Source of the DNA: Mesorhizobium sp. B4-1-4
Lineage (GTDB): Bacteria; Pseudomonadota; Alphaproteobacteria; Rhizobiales; Rhizobiaceae
Length of the DNA stretch: 64,000 nt
NCBI RefSeq assembly: GCF_006439395.2
Contig: NZ_CP083950.1
Location: forward strand, 2,418,001 to 2,482,000
Direction of reading: 5' to 3'
Part shown: in pieces, positions 33,739-45,728 of the stretch
Position numbering within the stretch: the stretch's first letter is position 1
Layout of the letters: every line of letters starts with the position of its first letter
Made by a program: the position numbers and the translations under genes
The notes under the pieces: model-generated
What the model saw: only the letters and a program-made list of their open reading frames with translations
Databases searched by the model: none
What the model was told of the DNA's origin: nothing

Positions 33739-35292
33739 TTACGACACCGGTGCTGCTCCGCCTTCCTCGGTGCGCCGCGCGATGAACTCGTCAAGCGCGC
33801 CCGACGTGGCCACCGCCGTCGCCGGCGGCTCGAAATCGGCGAGGATGCGTTTCCATATGCCTGTGGCGCGTTCCGTGGCGGTCTTTGATCCGCTTTGTGT
33901 CCAGTTGCCGAAGTTCGACCAGTCGGCCACCAGCGGCTCGTAGAAGGCGGTGCGGTAGCGCGCCATGGTATGGCCAGCCGAGAAGAAATGGCCCCCCGGC
34001 TGAACCTCGGCAATCGCCTCGAAGCCGATGGAATCGCTGTCGCCGGGCGTCGCAGCGCAAAGTTCGGCGATCGTCTGCAGGGCTTCGACATCGGTGACCA
34101 GCTTCTCCAGCGAGACGCTCAAGCCTCCCTCCAGCCAGCCGGCCGCGTGGATGCAGACGGTGGCGCCGGCTAGCACCGAGCCCCACAAGGCGAACTGCGT
34201 CTCATGCGCCGCCTGCGCGTCCGAGATGTTGGCGGCACTGCCGCCGCCGGACCGCCAGGGAAGTCCGGTGAAACGGGCCAGCTGGCCAGCGCCGAGCGTC
34301 GCCTTGATGTGCTCGGGCGTGCCGAAGGCCGGCGCTCCGGACTTCATGTCGACATTGGAGGAGAAGGAGCCATAGACCACCGGCGCGCCGGGCCGCACGA
34401 TCTGCGCCAGCGTCAAGCCGGCCAGGGCTTCGGCATGCTGCAGCGCCAGCGCGCCGGCCACCGTGATCGGCGCCATCGCCCCCGCCAGGCAGAACGGCGT
34501 GATGATCGAGACCTGGCCCGCCCTGGCGAAATCGATGATGCCTTGCGCCATCGGTATGTCGAGCTGGCGCGGCGAGTTGGTGTTGATGACGGTGTAGCAC
34601 CAGGCATTCGACTGAAATTCGTCCCGCGACAGGCCGCGCGCCAGCCTGACCATCTCGAAACTGTCATCGACCTGCGGCGTGCCGCGCGCGAACACGAAGG
34701 GGAACTTGTCGGACAGCGTCAGCTGCGCGCGGTTGACGGCATAGTGACGGAAACGATTGTCGACGTCCTGCGGCTCGACGCAGGGCCCCAGCATGTGCAG
34801 CACGTCGAAATGCTGCACCATCTTGATGAACTCCTCGAAGGCCTCGAGCGTGCCGGGCCGCCGGCCCCGTACGAGGTCGGTGACGTTGGGCGCGCCGGAG
34901 CCGGCCAGGAACGTCATCGAACCCAGTTCGAGGGACAGGTCGCGGGCACGCGCGCCGGCATGGGCATGGATCGATCGCGGCGCGGAGGCCAGCGCCGCCG
35001 CCACCATGTCGCGCCCGATGCGCACCATGTCGGTGTCCGGATCGACCAGAGCGCCGGCGCGAGCGAAATAGTCGCGCGCCTGCGGCAGCAGCACCTTGAT
35101 GCCGAGCTCTTCCAGCACCCGCAGCGCCGTGTCGTGGATCGCCGCGACCTGGTCATCCGAAAAGATCGGCTGCGGCAGGAACGGGTTCTTCAGCGACCGG
35201 TAATTCGGCCGGCGGCTGCTTTCGCTGCCGGCCTCGCCTGTCCGTCCACGCCGGCGTTCGCGCCTGCTGTCTCGTGCCGCGTCATCGACCAT
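33739..35292 (-). CDS. MttB-family methyltransferase (non-pyrrolysine type)
   Basis: A 517-residue protein of the trimethylamine methyltransferase superfamily: LEELGIKVLLPQARDYFARAGALVD (residues ~60-84), FLAGSGAPNVTDLVRGRRPGTLEAFEEFIKMVQHFD, GPCVEPQDVDNRFRHY, and the C-terminal GGHFFSAGHTMARYRTAFYEP. The frame has no internal UAG, so it belongs to the large non-pyrrolysine group, some of which demethylate glycine betaine or similar quaternary amines. No corrinoid protein gene is nearby. Its start follows the dimethylglycine dehydrogenase-like gene by 12 bases, so the two form one operon. Confidence 0.87.
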   Translation of the reverse strand: MVDDAARDSRRERRRGRTGEAGSESSRRPNYRSLKNPFLPQPIFSDDQVAAIHDTALRVLEELGIKVLLPQARDYFARAGALVDPDTDMVRIGRDMVAAALASAPRSIHAHAGARARDLSLELGSMTFLAGSGAPNVTDLVRGRRPGTLEAFEEFIKMVQHFDVLHMLGPCVEPQDVDNRFRHYAVNRAQLTLSDKFPFVFARGTPQVDDSFEMVRLARGLSRDEFQSNAWCYTVINTNSPRQLDIPMAQGIIDFARAGQVSIITPFCLAGAMAPITVAGALALQHAEALAGLTLAQIVRPGAPVVYGSFSSNVDMKSGAPAFGTPEHIKATLGAGQLARFTGLPWRSGGGSAANISDAQAAHETQFALWGSVLAGATVCIHAAGWLEGGLSVSLEKLVTDVEALQTIAELCAATPGDSDSIGFEAIAEVQPGGHFFSAGHTMARYRTAFYEPLVADWSNFGNWTQSGSKTATERATGIWKRILADFEPPATAVATSGALDEFIARRTEEGGAAPVS

Positions 35293-35304
35293 CGAAAATC
35301 CTCC

Positions 35305-37716
<2,412 letters not shown>

Positions 37717-37757
37717 GGCCTTCCCTCCGATCTGTCCGAAGCCGGCACCATATACGC

Positions 37758-37777
37758 ACTGGACATAAGTGTCTAGT
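37758..37777. promoter_or_regulatory. Operator-like dyad upstream of the demethylation operon
   Basis: ACTGGACA-TAAG-TGTCTAGT is symmetric at 7 of 8 positions and lies about 41 bases before the DMGDH-like start. On the reverse strand TAGACA within it and TATATG further downstream look like -35 and -10 boxes (15-16 base spacing), so a bound repressor would block the promoter. No regulator gene is adjacent. The rest of the 281-base divergent region (37717-37997) shows nothing else. Confidence 0.45.
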
Positions 37778-37997
37778 ACGCTGAATGCGCCCGATGCAGA
37801 TCAAGCCTCTCGCGCTATCCCGCCTTTCATCGGTGCATGAAACGCCGGCAGGGATGCGCCGCCCGCTGTCACGCCAGCATCATGTTCACCCCTTAGATCG
37901 CTTCCGGGGAGGCGCGCGCGGCATCATCGATGTGGCACCTCTTTCCGTTTTCGTCGTTCAGCCGCTCCGGCATGCTTCGTCACAAAGAGGATTGTCC

Positions 37998-39485
37998 ATG
38001 AAACACCCGCACCGAACCGCGTCGCTCGCCGTCGCGCTGGCCTTGTTCACCGCCCTCACGCCGGCGCTCGCCGATACCACCGCGACCGTCGGCGGCACCA
38101 GCTTCGTCAACAAGGGCATGGTCGGCGTCGGCCGCATCCCGGCCGCGCAGCGCGACAAGTTCGGCGAGACGTTCGGCTCGGGCTCGGGCATGGCGATCGA
38201 CACGTCAGGCTGGACGCATGACGCGGCCGGCTACAAGGGTTCGCTCTGGTTGCTGCCGGATCGCGGCTACAACGTCGCCGGCACGACCGACTATCGTGCG
38301 CGTGTCAACACTGTCGGCATCGAGTTCTCACCTATCGCGCCGGGCGCGGCACCCGCCGCCGGCCAGGAGCAGACCGCCGTCAAGGCAACGCTTGCCGACA
38401 CGATGCTGCTCACCGACGACAAGGGCGCCGACACCACCGGCCTCGATCCGCTGTCGGATGTGCGCCCGGCCGCCGGCGACATGCCGATGCTGCCTGTCGC
38501 TACCAACGGCAAGCTCGCCCTCGACAACGAGGCGATCGTGCGGCTTCCCGATGGCTCGATGTTCATCTCCGACGAATATGGCCCGAACATCTACCGCTTC
38601 TCGGCGCAAGGCCGCCTGATGTCCGCGACTCAGCCGCCCGCCGCCCTCGTGCCGATGCGCAAGGGCGCGCCGAATTTCTCCTCGGACAATCCAGGTCCGG
38701 GCGCTGCCGATCCTGATCCGAAGGATCCCGAGACCGGCCGCCAGAACAATCAGGGCCTGGAGGGCATGGCGATGACGCCGGACGGCAAGTTCCTGATCGC
38801 GGTGCTGCAGTCGGCGCCCCGGCAGGATGGTGGCGATTCCCCTTCGACGCGGCAGAACACACGGGCACTGGTCTATGACGCCTCCGACCAGGGCCGCCTC
38901 AAGCTCGCCCACGAATATGTCGTGCCGCTGCCGGTGTTCAAGGATGCCAAGGGCAAGACCAAGGTCGCCGCGCAAAGCGAGATCGTGGCATTGTCGGACA
39001 CGGCGTTCCTGATGCTGGCCCGCGACAGCGGCAACGGCCAGGGGCTGGCAAAAGGTGACGCCTCGCTCTACCGCCGGATCAATGTCGTCGATGTCTCCGC
39101 TGCGACCGATATCGCCGGCGGCGGCTTCGATGCCGCCGACAAGCCGGTGGCGCCCAAGGGCGTGCTCGATCCGTCGGTGACACCGGCCAAGCTGACGCCG
39201 TTCATCGACATCAACGACGCTGCCGAGCTCGGCCGTTTCGGCCTGCACAATGGCGGGGCGAAGGACCACAACGAGCTTTCCGAGAAATGGGAAGCAATGT
39301 CGCTTGCCAGCGTGCTCGATCCGAAGCTGCCCGACGACTATTTCCTGTTCGTCGCCAATGACAACGACTTCCTGACCCAGGACGGCTTCCAGGTCGGCGC
39401 ATCCTACAAGGCCGACGATGGCGCCGATGTCGACACCATGTTCCTGATCTATCAGGTCACAATTCCGGGTCTCGCAAAGAAGTAA
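37998..39485 (+). CDS. Phytase-like esterase-domain protein, exported
   Basis: A 495-residue protein with a Sec signal peptide (MKHPHRTASLAVALALFTAL then TPALADTTA). It contains the pattern of the 'esterase-like activity of phytase' family: GSGMAIDTSGWTHDAAGYKGSLWLLPDRGYN, LDNEAIVRLPDGSMFISDEYGPNIYRFS, NQGLEGMAMTPDGKFLIAVLQS, and KWEAMSLASVLDP near the end. These are periplasmic β-propeller-like proteins, many uncharacterised. ATG 37998 has AGAGGA upstream and starts the signal peptide, so it is preferred to an earlier in-frame start. A GC hairpin follows the stop. Confidence 0.88.
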   Translation: MKHPHRTASLAVALALFTALTPALADTTATVGGTSFVNKGMVGVGRIPAAQRDKFGETFGSGSGMAIDTSGWTHDAAGYKGSLWLLPDRGYNVAGTTDYRARVNTVGIEFSPIAPGAAPAAGQEQTAVKATLADTMLLTDDKGADTTGLDPLSDVRPAAGDMPMLPVATNGKLALDNEAIVRLPDGSMFISDEYGPNIYRFSAQGRLMSATQPPAALVPMRKGAPNFSSDNPGPGAADPDPKDPETGRQNNQGLEGMAMTPDGKFLIAVLQSAPRQDGGDSPSTRQNTRALVYDASDQGRLKLAHEYVVPLPVFKDAKGKTKVAAQSEIVALSDTAFLMLARDSGNGQGLAKGDASLYRRINVVDVSAATDIAGGGFDAADKPVAPKGVLDPSVTPAKLTPFIDINDAAELGRFGLHNGGAKDHNELSEKWEAMSLASVLDPKLPDDYFLFVANDNDFLTQDGFQVGASYKADDGADVDTMFLIYQVTIPGLAKK

Positions 39486-39493
39486 TGCCGCAT

Positions 39494-39524
39494 GCGGGCG
39501 GGCGCGCCGAGCGCGTCCGCCCGC
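39494..39524 (+). terminator. GC-rich hairpin after the phytase-like gene
   Basis: GCGGGCGGGCGCG-CCGAG-CGCGTCCGCCCGC, a 13-base stem with one mismatch, begins 9 bases past the stop. There is no T-run, so termination strength is uncertain. The remaining 39525-39833 stretch before the MATE gene is open in one frame but shows no protein-like sequence or feature I can name. Confidence 0.55.
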
Positions 39525-39833
39525 AGATCGTAAAGACCCGACTCAACATCTCCGCCTCGCTTGGCGGCACGGGCTCGACCACGCCGGCTATGGAATCCAA
39601 TCCGACGTGCCGTGCGGTCGCGCGTGTCGTTTGCGGCGCGGACGCGGGCCGGGCGGCAAGCCGTCCTGGACTTGCCAGTTCCAGCCGACGCTGTATCTGT
39701 TCAGGCGGCAGTGTCCAGACCGGCCATCTCTTCACCGGCTGGACCACGGCCTGGACGCTTCACATCGACCTGTCCGGTTCAATCTGCAATCATCGCAACC
39801 GGGTTCAAACAGGTCTTCACCGAGTTGCCAGCC

Positions 39834-41306
39834 ATGGACGAAAAAATGCCCTCACGCCGGCGCACCGGCGACCTGACCAGCGGCCCGATCCCGCGGACGC
39901 TCCTGCTGTTCGCCTTGCCGGTGCTCGGCGCCAACGTGCTGCAATCCCTCAATGGGTCGATCAACGCCGTCTGGGTTGGCCGCTTTCTCGGTGAATCGGC
40001 GCTGACCGCCACGTCAAACGCCAACCTCGTCCTGTTCCTGATCCTTGGCACCGTGTTCGGCATCGGCATGGCGGCCACCATCCTGGTGGCGCAGTCGGTC
40101 GGCGCGCGTGACCTGCCCGAGGCGCGCCGCATCGTCGGCACAAGCGCCACGTTCTTCTTCCTCATATCGGTGGTCTTCGCGGTATGCGGCTGGATCTGGG
40201 TCGACGCCATTTTGCGCACGCTCGGCACTCCCGCCGACGCGCTTCCGCTGGCGCGTTCCTATCTGCGCATCATCTTCATCGCCGTGCCGATGATGAACCT
40301 TCTGTCCTTCGTCATGACCGTGCTGCGTGGGGCCGGCGATTCGCGCACGCCCTTCATCTTCATGGCGCTGGCGGTCGTTCTCGACATTGTGCTCAATCCC
40401 CTGCTCATCCGCGGTATCGGCCCGTTTCCCGAACTCGGCATCGCCGGATCGGCGACCTCGACGCTGATCGGCCAGACGGTGAGCGTGATCGCCATCCTTG
40501 TCGTGCTCTACGCCCGCAAGCATCCGCTGCGGCTGGCCGGCGCCAACCTCGCCCTGCTGCGGCCCGACCCCACCCTATTGCGCATCGTCGTCTTCAAGGG
40601 CGTGCCGATGGGCTTGCAGATGATCGTCATCTCGGCGGCCGCGCTGACCGTGATGGGCATCGTCAATTCATACGGGTCGCAGGTCGCCGCGGCGTATGGC
40701 ATCGCCGCGCAGCTGTGGACTTACATCCAGATGCCGGCGCTCGCCATCGGCGCCGCGGTCTCCTCCATGGCGGCGCAGAATGTCGGCGCCGGCCGCTGGG
40801 ACCGGATCGGCCGCGTCGCTGCCTCCGGCGTCGGCTTCAACCTCGTCCTGACCGGCGCCCTGGTCGCGCTGCTTTGGGTTTTCGACCGCTCGATCCTCAG
40901 CCTGTTCCTGAGCAGCGACAGCGCGGCGATCGACATTGCCGCCCACATCAACAATGTCGCGTCCTGGTCGTTCATCCTGTTCGGCGTCACCATCGTTCTG
41001 TTCGCGACGGTGCGCGCCACCGGTGCCGTGATGCCGCCATTGGTCATCCTGGTGATCTCGGTGTTGGTCGTGCGCACCGGCTTTGCCTATTTCATGCGCG
41101 GTGTGATCGGCGAGGAGGCGCTGTGGTGGAGTTTCCCGGCGGGTTCGATCACCTCGCTGGTTCTGGCCGCGGCCTATTACCGCTTTGGTGGCTGGCGCAC
41201 CGTCCATATGATCGAGAACAGGCCGGCAGCGGGCGAGCCGCCGGACACCGGGCTTGGCATACCGCGCCAGCGCGCCAACATGGCGCCTGAGACGCCGAAC
41301 GGCTGA
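39834..41306 (+). CDS. MATE-family multidrug/metabolite exporter
   Basis: A 490-residue inner-membrane protein with 12 hydrophobic segments in two MatE repeats (residues ~18-230 and ~245-450). TGDLTSGPIPRTLLLFALPVLGANVLQSLNGSINAVWVGRFLG at the start and FKGVPMGLQMIVISAAALTVMGIVNSYGSQVAAAYGIAAQLW in the middle are typical. Exchange of H+ or Na+ for cationic drugs or metabolites is known for the family; the substrate here is unknown. ATG 39834 is preferred to an upstream in-frame start at 39561 because the added residues are not family-like. Confidence 0.9.
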   Translation: MDEKMPSRRRTGDLTSGPIPRTLLLFALPVLGANVLQSLNGSINAVWVGRFLGESALTATSNANLVLFLILGTVFGIGMAATILVAQSVGARDLPEARRIVGTSATFFFLISVVFAVCGWIWVDAILRTLGTPADALPLARSYLRIIFIAVPMMNLLSFVMTVLRGAGDSRTPFIFMALAVVLDIVLNPLLIRGIGPFPELGIAGSATSTLIGQTVSVIAILVVLYARKHPLRLAGANLALLRPDPTLLRIVVFKGVPMGLQMIVISAAALTVMGIVNSYGSQVAAAYGIAAQLWTYIQMPALAIGAAVSSMAAQNVGAGRWDRIGRVAASGVGFNLVLTGALVALLWVFDRSILSLFLSSDSAAIDIAAHINNVASWSFILFGVTIVLFATVRATGAVMPPLVILVISVLVVRTGFAYFMRGVIGEEALWWSFPAGSITSLVLAAAYYRFGGWRTVHMIENRPAAGEPPDTGLGIPRQRANMAPETPNG

Positions 41307-41325
41307 GACCGGGCGCCGCGTGGTC

Positions 41326-42534
41326 TTACCGGCTGTGCTTCACCCCGAAGGCCAGCGCCACCAGCGCAAACACGATGATGATGCCGGCGAAGGCAAGGCT
41401 CGCGGCGACGGAACCGGCATAGGTAGAGACGATGCCGATGCCGATCACGGGCAAGGCGTTGCCGACAAAGCAGCAGATGAAGAAGCTGGAGACGACTTTC
41501 GCCCGGCGATCCTTCGGCGCGATCTCGTTCACTACCTGCAGGCCGCCCCGGTAGCCAAGCGCCGCCACGACGCCGCAGCAGGCGGTGGCCACGATCATCA
41601 GCGCCATCGAGGCCGATATCTGTGCCGCGACCACCAGCAGGACGCTCGGGATCATCAAGCCCAGCGCGGCCAGCATGGCCCTGTTGCTCTGCACGCGCAT
41701 CAGCACCACGATGCTGGCCGCCGCGACGATCGCTAGTTCGAAGAACAGCGCACCGGCAACAGCGTGGTTGGCCTCATGAAGCTGCTGCGCCAGGATGCTT
41801 GGCGCCACTGCAGCGTAGAAGCCGACCAACGCCATGGCACCAAAGCCGGTAACCGCCGGCGCAACAAAGCGCGCGCGGATTTCCTGCGGCACGGAGAATT
41901 GCGGCCGTATGGAAATGCGCCTGAGGCTGCCTGGCTTCGCCACGGTTTCGCGGGTGCGCCAGACCAGGATCGTCACCACTGCAAGCGCCAAGAGATAGGT
42001 GACGAAGACGAGGCGCAAAGGCCAAGGCTCATATTGAGCCAACAGTCCCGAGACAAGCGCGCCAAAGCCGAGGCCGAGGAAATTGGTGCTGGTGGCGATC
42101 ACGCTGGCGCGCGACCTGTCGGCACGGGAGAGAAGTTCAGCAATCCAGGCGGTTCCGGACCCCGCGCCGATACCGATGCCGAGCCCGCTCAGGATGCGCG
42201 CTATATCCAGCGAAAGAACATTCTCGGAGAACAGGAAGACGATCGCGCTGACGATGGCAACGATCATCGCCGCGAGAGCGGCGGGCCGGCGTCCGACAAC
42301 ATCCGACACGCCGCCGAACAGCAGCAAGGCTCCTAGGTTTCCCACGACATAGACCGCGTAGATCAACATCAGCGTGATCTGTGAAAAGCCGAATTGCTGC
42401 TTGTAGAGGATATAGAGCGGCGTCAGCACCGTGCTGCCGGCAAACAGCACGGCGATCATCGCGGCAACGGTCGGGATGGCAAGAGCGTCGCCGCGAGTTG
42501 CCTCTTGCTTATGCGCCAAATCGGGAAAGCCCAT
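41326..42534 (-). CDS. MFS transporter
   Basis: A 402-residue protein with about 12 membrane helices and the MFS loop signature LLFGGVSDVVGRRPAALAAMI (residues ~71-91). An N-terminal leader with no helix (MGFPDLAHKQEATRGDALA) precedes the first membrane segment. It converges on the MATE gene, with only 19 bases between stops. No regulator or enzyme beside it indicates a substrate. The frame and length are normal for an uncharacterised drug or metabolite exporter. Confidence 0.88.
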   Translation of the reverse strand: MGFPDLAHKQEATRGDALAIPTVAAMIAVLFAGSTVLTPLYILYKQQFGFSQITLMLIYAVYVVGNLGALLLFGGVSDVVGRRPAALAAMIVAIVSAIVFLFSENVLSLDIARILSGLGIGIGAGSGTAWIAELLSRADRSRASVIATSTNFLGLGFGALVSGLLAQYEPWPLRLVFVTYLLALAVVTILVWRTRETVAKPGSLRRISIRPQFSVPQEIRARFVAPAVTGFGAMALVGFYAAVAPSILAQQLHEANHAVAGALFFELAIVAAASIVVLMRVQSNRAMLAALGLMIPSVLLVVAAQISASMALMIVATACCGVVAALGYRGGLQVVNEIAPKDRRAKVVSSFFICCFVGNALPVIGIGIVSTYAGSVAASLAFAGIIIVFALVALAFGVKHSR

Positions 42535-42952
42535 GCCAACCTCGTTCCGGTTTGGGGGATCGCGACCCTAACGCGTTTTCATCCGCGGCGTTCCGGCCGG
42601 TTGGCGGGCTCCTGACACAACGGGCCGGAAAGCCTGGAGAGGAAAGCACGAACCGAAAAGGACGGACCGGAGCCATTGATCCCGGTCCAATCACGAAGCG
42701 GATTTGTGCCGTATATCCGGTGCAACCAGGTCCATTTGCAGGCAAAGCTGGGCGCGATCTTCGGCGCGAGGAAGGCAAGAGCCGGGAGCAGAAAGGTCAA
42801 CAACCGGCCAATGCCTGTCAGCACCATCGGCGGCCTGGCGCGAAAGTTCCCCTGCCATGGTTGAGGATTTGTCGCATGCCGTTTATCGAACCGGCCAGAT
42901 GAGCTAACAATTTGCTGTCTTTCGACAATTCCTTTTAGGCAGGGCGGTGATC
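42535..42952. other. 418-base gap without a convincing gene
   Basis: The MFS start at one side and the TMEM175 start at the other leave 418 bases. A reverse-strand frame at 42579-42827 (82 codons, beginning with a hydrophobic MVLTGIGRLLTFLLPALAFL segment) has no good ribosome binding site and no recognised family; I do not call it. No repeat of the two families seen elsewhere lies here. Confidence 0.6.
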
Positions 42953-43528
42953 ATGGGCAAAGGCAGGGTCGAGGCATTCACCGACGGCGTGGTGGCCATC
43001 ATCATCACCATCATGGTGCTGGACCTGAAAGTGCCGGAAGGCGAGGATTTCTCCACCCTGGTGCCACAACTGCCGATCTTCCTCTGCTACGTGCTCTCCT
43101 TCGTCAATGTCGGCATCTACTGGAACAACCTGCATAATATGTTCCACACCGTGCAGCGCGTCGATGGTGGCGTGCTGTGGGCAAACCTGCATCTGCTGTT
43201 CTGGTTATCCCTGATGCCGGTAACGACGGCTTTCATGGGCGAGAACCATTTCGCCACGGTTCCGGTCGCGGTTTACGGTTTCGACCTTGCAATGTGTGCC
43301 GCCGCTTACGGCATCCTGGTCATTACCCTGCATCGGCTGCACGGGCCGGACACCGCCTTCGCCAAGGCGATCGGCCGGGACCGCAAGGGAAGGCTTTCCC
43401 TCGCCGTCTACCTCGCGGCGATCGCGCTTACCTTCCTCAACCGGTGGATCGGTGTGGCGCTCTACGTCGCTATCGCCCTGGTGTGGCTTGTACCGGACAC
43501 GCGTTTTTCGCGCGTTCTCGAAAAATAA
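42953..43528 (+). CDS. TMEM175-family potassium channel protein
   Basis: A 191-residue protein with six hydrophobic segments. Helix 1 carries VEAFTDGVVAIIITIMVLDL (residues ~6-25), the FS/TDG motif and Ile/Leu-lined helix that make up the filter in bacterial TMEM175 channels, which assemble as tetramers of one six-helix unit. The second hallmark region, WNNLHNMFHTVQRVDGGVLWANLHLLFWLSLMPVTT, is also present. It should conduct K+ across the inner membrane. ATG 42953 is preceded by GGCAGGGCGG; GTG 42947 is an alternative. Confidence 0.9.
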   Translation: MGKGRVEAFTDGVVAIIITIMVLDLKVPEGEDFSTLVPQLPIFLCYVLSFVNVGIYWNNLHNMFHTVQRVDGGVLWANLHLLFWLSLMPVTTAFMGENHFATVPVAVYGFDLAMCAAAYGILVITLHRLHGPDTAFAKAIGRDRKGRLSLAVYLAAIALTFLNRWIGVALYVAIALVWLVPDTRFSRVLEK

Positions 43529-43607
43529 CACGCAGGCTCATCGCTCGGCGCGATGCCGGACGGAAAACCGCTTCGCACTTTTCCTGGAATGCTTAGCCGC
43601 GAATTGC

Positions 43608-43937
43608 TTAGCCGCGCATCTCTTTCAGTTTTTCCGCCACCGCGGCGGCCAGATCGGCATAGCGCTCCTCCAGCCGTTCCGCGGCCTTGATGATCGAGAA
43701 ATCATGGCCGAACTTTTCCAGCGCCATGCGCAGTTTCTCGACGAAATCGGCCTGCTTTTCCAGCGCTGAAAACAACGTCTTCACCTGGGCTTCGGTGATG
43801 TCGGGGTTGGCCAGCATCTGCGGTACCTCGCGCCCCATCAGTTCGCCGGTGGCGGTCTGCTCCTTCAGAATTGCGACCCAGTCCGTCAATCGAAAATCTC
43901 CATTTGCCGGGGCAGCATGCGCAGCCTCGGCCGGCAT
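43608..43937 (-). CDS. Small hypothetical helical protein
   Basis: A 109-residue protein, mostly predicted α-helix: DFRLTDWVAILKEQTATGEL, PDITEAQVKTLFSALEKQADFVEKLRMALEKFGHDF and AAERLEERYADLAAAVAEKLKEMRG. No membrane helix or known domain. The start is uncertain: ATG 43937 has GAAGGG upstream, and an earlier in-frame start at 44012 would add 25 residues with no family feature. It is transcribed away from the SDR gene. Function unknown. Confidence 0.6.
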   Translation of the reverse strand: MPAEAAHAAPANGDFRLTDWVAILKEQTATGELMGREVPQMLANPDITEAQVKTLFSALEKQADFVEKLRMALEKFGHDFSIIKAAERLEERYADLAAAVAEKLKEMRG

Positions 43938-44115
43938 GGTCAACCCGAACCCTTCTCTCCCGTCGGGGAACGCGCCGCGGTTTGGGGGCAAGGACATGCA
44001 TGAAAACACCACTTTCAGTGTGCGCCACGGGGCCTTGAGCGCCGCTGCCCGAAGGGCTTGCGCAAGCCCGTCGCGGCGCTAAGTTCGGCGCTATCGAAGA
44101 AGGAAGCCATCGCCG

Positions 44116-44982
44116 ATGATCCCCGACACCGAGATTCAGACCGCCCTGCCCGCCCTTGAGCCAGGCAGGACCGCTATCATCACCGGCGCCGCCAGCGGAA
44201 TTGGTCTCGCGGCCGCCAAGCGGCTGGCGCTGATGGGAATGAAGATCGTGCTCGCCGATATTGGTGGCGCGCGCCTTGACGATGCTTCCCGGGCCATCTC
44301 CGCGATCGCCGGCAATGACGCTGTGCTTGCGGTCGCCGCCGATGTTTCGAACGCCGATGAGGTCGATCGTCTAGCCGACCGGGCATTCGGCGCCTTCGGC
44401 GACATCTCGCTGCTGATGAACAATGCCGGTGTCGGCGACAACCCCGGAAAGCCCTGGGAAAACCGCGACGCCTGGAAACGGCTGCTCGATATCAATTTCT
44501 GGGGCGTCGTGCATGGCGTCGAAGCGTTCGCCCCGCGCATGCTGGCCTCAGGCAGGCCGGGCCTCATCGTCAACACAGGCTCCAAGCAAGGCATCACCAC
44601 ACCACCCGGCAACCTCGCCTACAATGTCTCCAAGGCCGGGGTTAAGACATTCACCGAAGGCCTGGCGCATGCGCTGCGTAACGAGCCCGGTGCCCGTCTG
44701 TCGGCCCATCTGCTCATCCCCGGCTTCACCTATACCGGCCTCACCATAGGGGCGACGGAAAAGCCCGCCGGCGCCTGGACAGGCGAACAGGTCGTTGATT
44801 TCATGCTGGAATCGCTGGTCCGGGGCGACTTCTACATCCTGTGTCCCGACAACGAGACGGCGCGGCCGCTGGACGAGAAGCGCATGGCATGGGCGGCCGG
44901 AGACATCATCGAAAACCGCCCCGCTTTGTCACGCTGGCATCCAAACTACAAGGACGCGTTCGCGGCCTTCATGAAAGACTAA
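44116..44982 (+). CDS. Short-chain dehydrogenase/reductase
   Basis: A 288-residue NAD(P)-dependent oxidoreductase. The cofactor motif TGAASGIG (residues 23-30), then LADIGGARLDDAS, LLMNNAGV (~98-105), INFWGVVHGVEAF and the catalytic YNVSKAG (Tyr/Lys) are all in place, with the usual Ser in NTGSKQGIT. The C-terminal ~50 residues are longer than in the shortest SDRs and end in KDAFAAFMKD. No neighbour suggests its substrate. Confidence 0.9.
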   Translation: MIPDTEIQTALPALEPGRTAIITGAASGIGLAAAKRLALMGMKIVLADIGGARLDDASRAISAIAGNDAVLAVAADVSNADEVDRLADRAFGAFGDISLLMNNAGVGDNPGKPWENRDAWKRLLDINFWGVVHGVEAFAPRMLASGRPGLIVNTGSKQGITTPPGNLAYNVSKAGVKTFTEGLAHALRNEPGARLSAHLLIPGFTYTGLTIGATEKPAGAWTGEQVVDFMLESLVRGDFYILCPDNETARPLDEKRMAWAAGDIIENRPALSRWHPNYKDAFAAFMKD

Positions 44983-44992
44983 GCTCGAGTCT

Positions 44993-45418
44993 TTAGGCCG
45001 CGCGCTTTTTCGGAGTTCGTTTTTGCGCCACGGCCTTCTTTGCGGCCATGGCGGCGATCTTCTGATCGTGCCGGCGCGCCGCCTGCTCGCACTTGTCGCG
45101 GATTTCCTCGACCTCGGATTCCGTCAGGTGCTCGATGCCGATGAAGCGGTTGCGGCCCTCGCTGACCCGGATCAGTTCATCGAGTTTGGCCTGGATCGCC
45201 GCGCCGTCCCGATTCTGGGTGTTTTGGATGAGAAACACCATCAGGAAGGTGACGATGGTCGTGCCGGTGTTGATCACCAACTGCCAGGTGTCCGAGAAAT
45301 TGAACAACGGCCCACTCGCCGCCCAGATGACTACGACCAGGCAGCAGACGGCAAATGTCGGTGACAGGCCGGTTATGTGGGCGACCCGGTTGGCGATCCT
45401 GGTGAAGAGCTTTTCCAT
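44993..45418 (-). CDS. Low-affinity iron permease-like membrane protein
   Basis: A 141-residue protein with two hydrophobic segments (FAVCCLVVVIWAASGPLF; LVINTGTTIVTFLMVFLIQNTQNRD), the latter containing the TFLMVFLIQNTQNRD motif typical of low-affinity iron permease (Fet4-like) domains. A cytoplasmic coil (AIQAKLDELIRVSEGRNRFIGIEHLTESEVEEI) and a Lys/Ala-rich basic tail (KKAVAQKRTPKKRAA) follow. The start at 45418 is preferred to an earlier in-frame one at 45514, as the family begins near MEKLFTRIANRVA. Iron transport by the bacterial members is not well shown. Confidence 0.85.
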   Translation of the reverse strand: MEKLFTRIANRVAHITGLSPTFAVCCLVVVIWAASGPLFNFSDTWQLVINTGTTIVTFLMVFLIQNTQNRDGAAIQAKLDELIRVSEGRNRFIGIEHLTESEVEEIRDKCEQAARRHDQKIAAMAAKKAVAQKRTPKKRAA

Positions 45419-45619
45419 CTGTGGAGGTCCCTCAATGGCTGCCGCGATGAGAAACAACCGGCGACCGTTCGGGTTCCCGCAGACAATAAATACAACCGCT
45501 GCAATTGAATGCACGCAATGCGCGCATACGGTGAAAAACAGACCTTACCGGTTCAATGTCATGGTAACCGTGCAGGCAAAAGTCCCTGTTCCGTCCGCTT
45601 CACGGCGGTTTACCTCCAG

Positions 45620-45656
45620 CCCCTTCCGCCGCGCCACCCCCGCATGGCGGAAGGGG
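45620..45656 (-). terminator. Hairpin downstream of the acyltransferase gene
   Basis: CCCCTTCCGCC (45620-45630) and GGCGGAAGGGG (45646-45656) form a perfect 11-base stem with a 15-base loop. It lies 73 bases past the stop of the leftward hexapeptide acyltransferase gene. On the plus strand it is followed by TTTC, on the minus strand by no T-run. A terminator is plausible but not certain. Confidence 0.45.
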
Positions 45657-45728
45657 TTTCAGTCCGTGGCGCGGAGCGTGATTTCCCGAAAGCGCCGACC
45701 GGCATACAAACAGACGATCACTTCAGGC

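Noticed and set aside
33739..35292. Pyrrolysine-type MttB
   Set aside because: The gene is a continuous frame with no in-frame TAG, and no pyl genes are nearby.
42579..42827. Possible 82-residue secreted or membrane protein on the minus strand
   Set aside because: It begins with a hydrophobic stretch, but has no ribosome binding site, no family and an arbitrary C-terminus.
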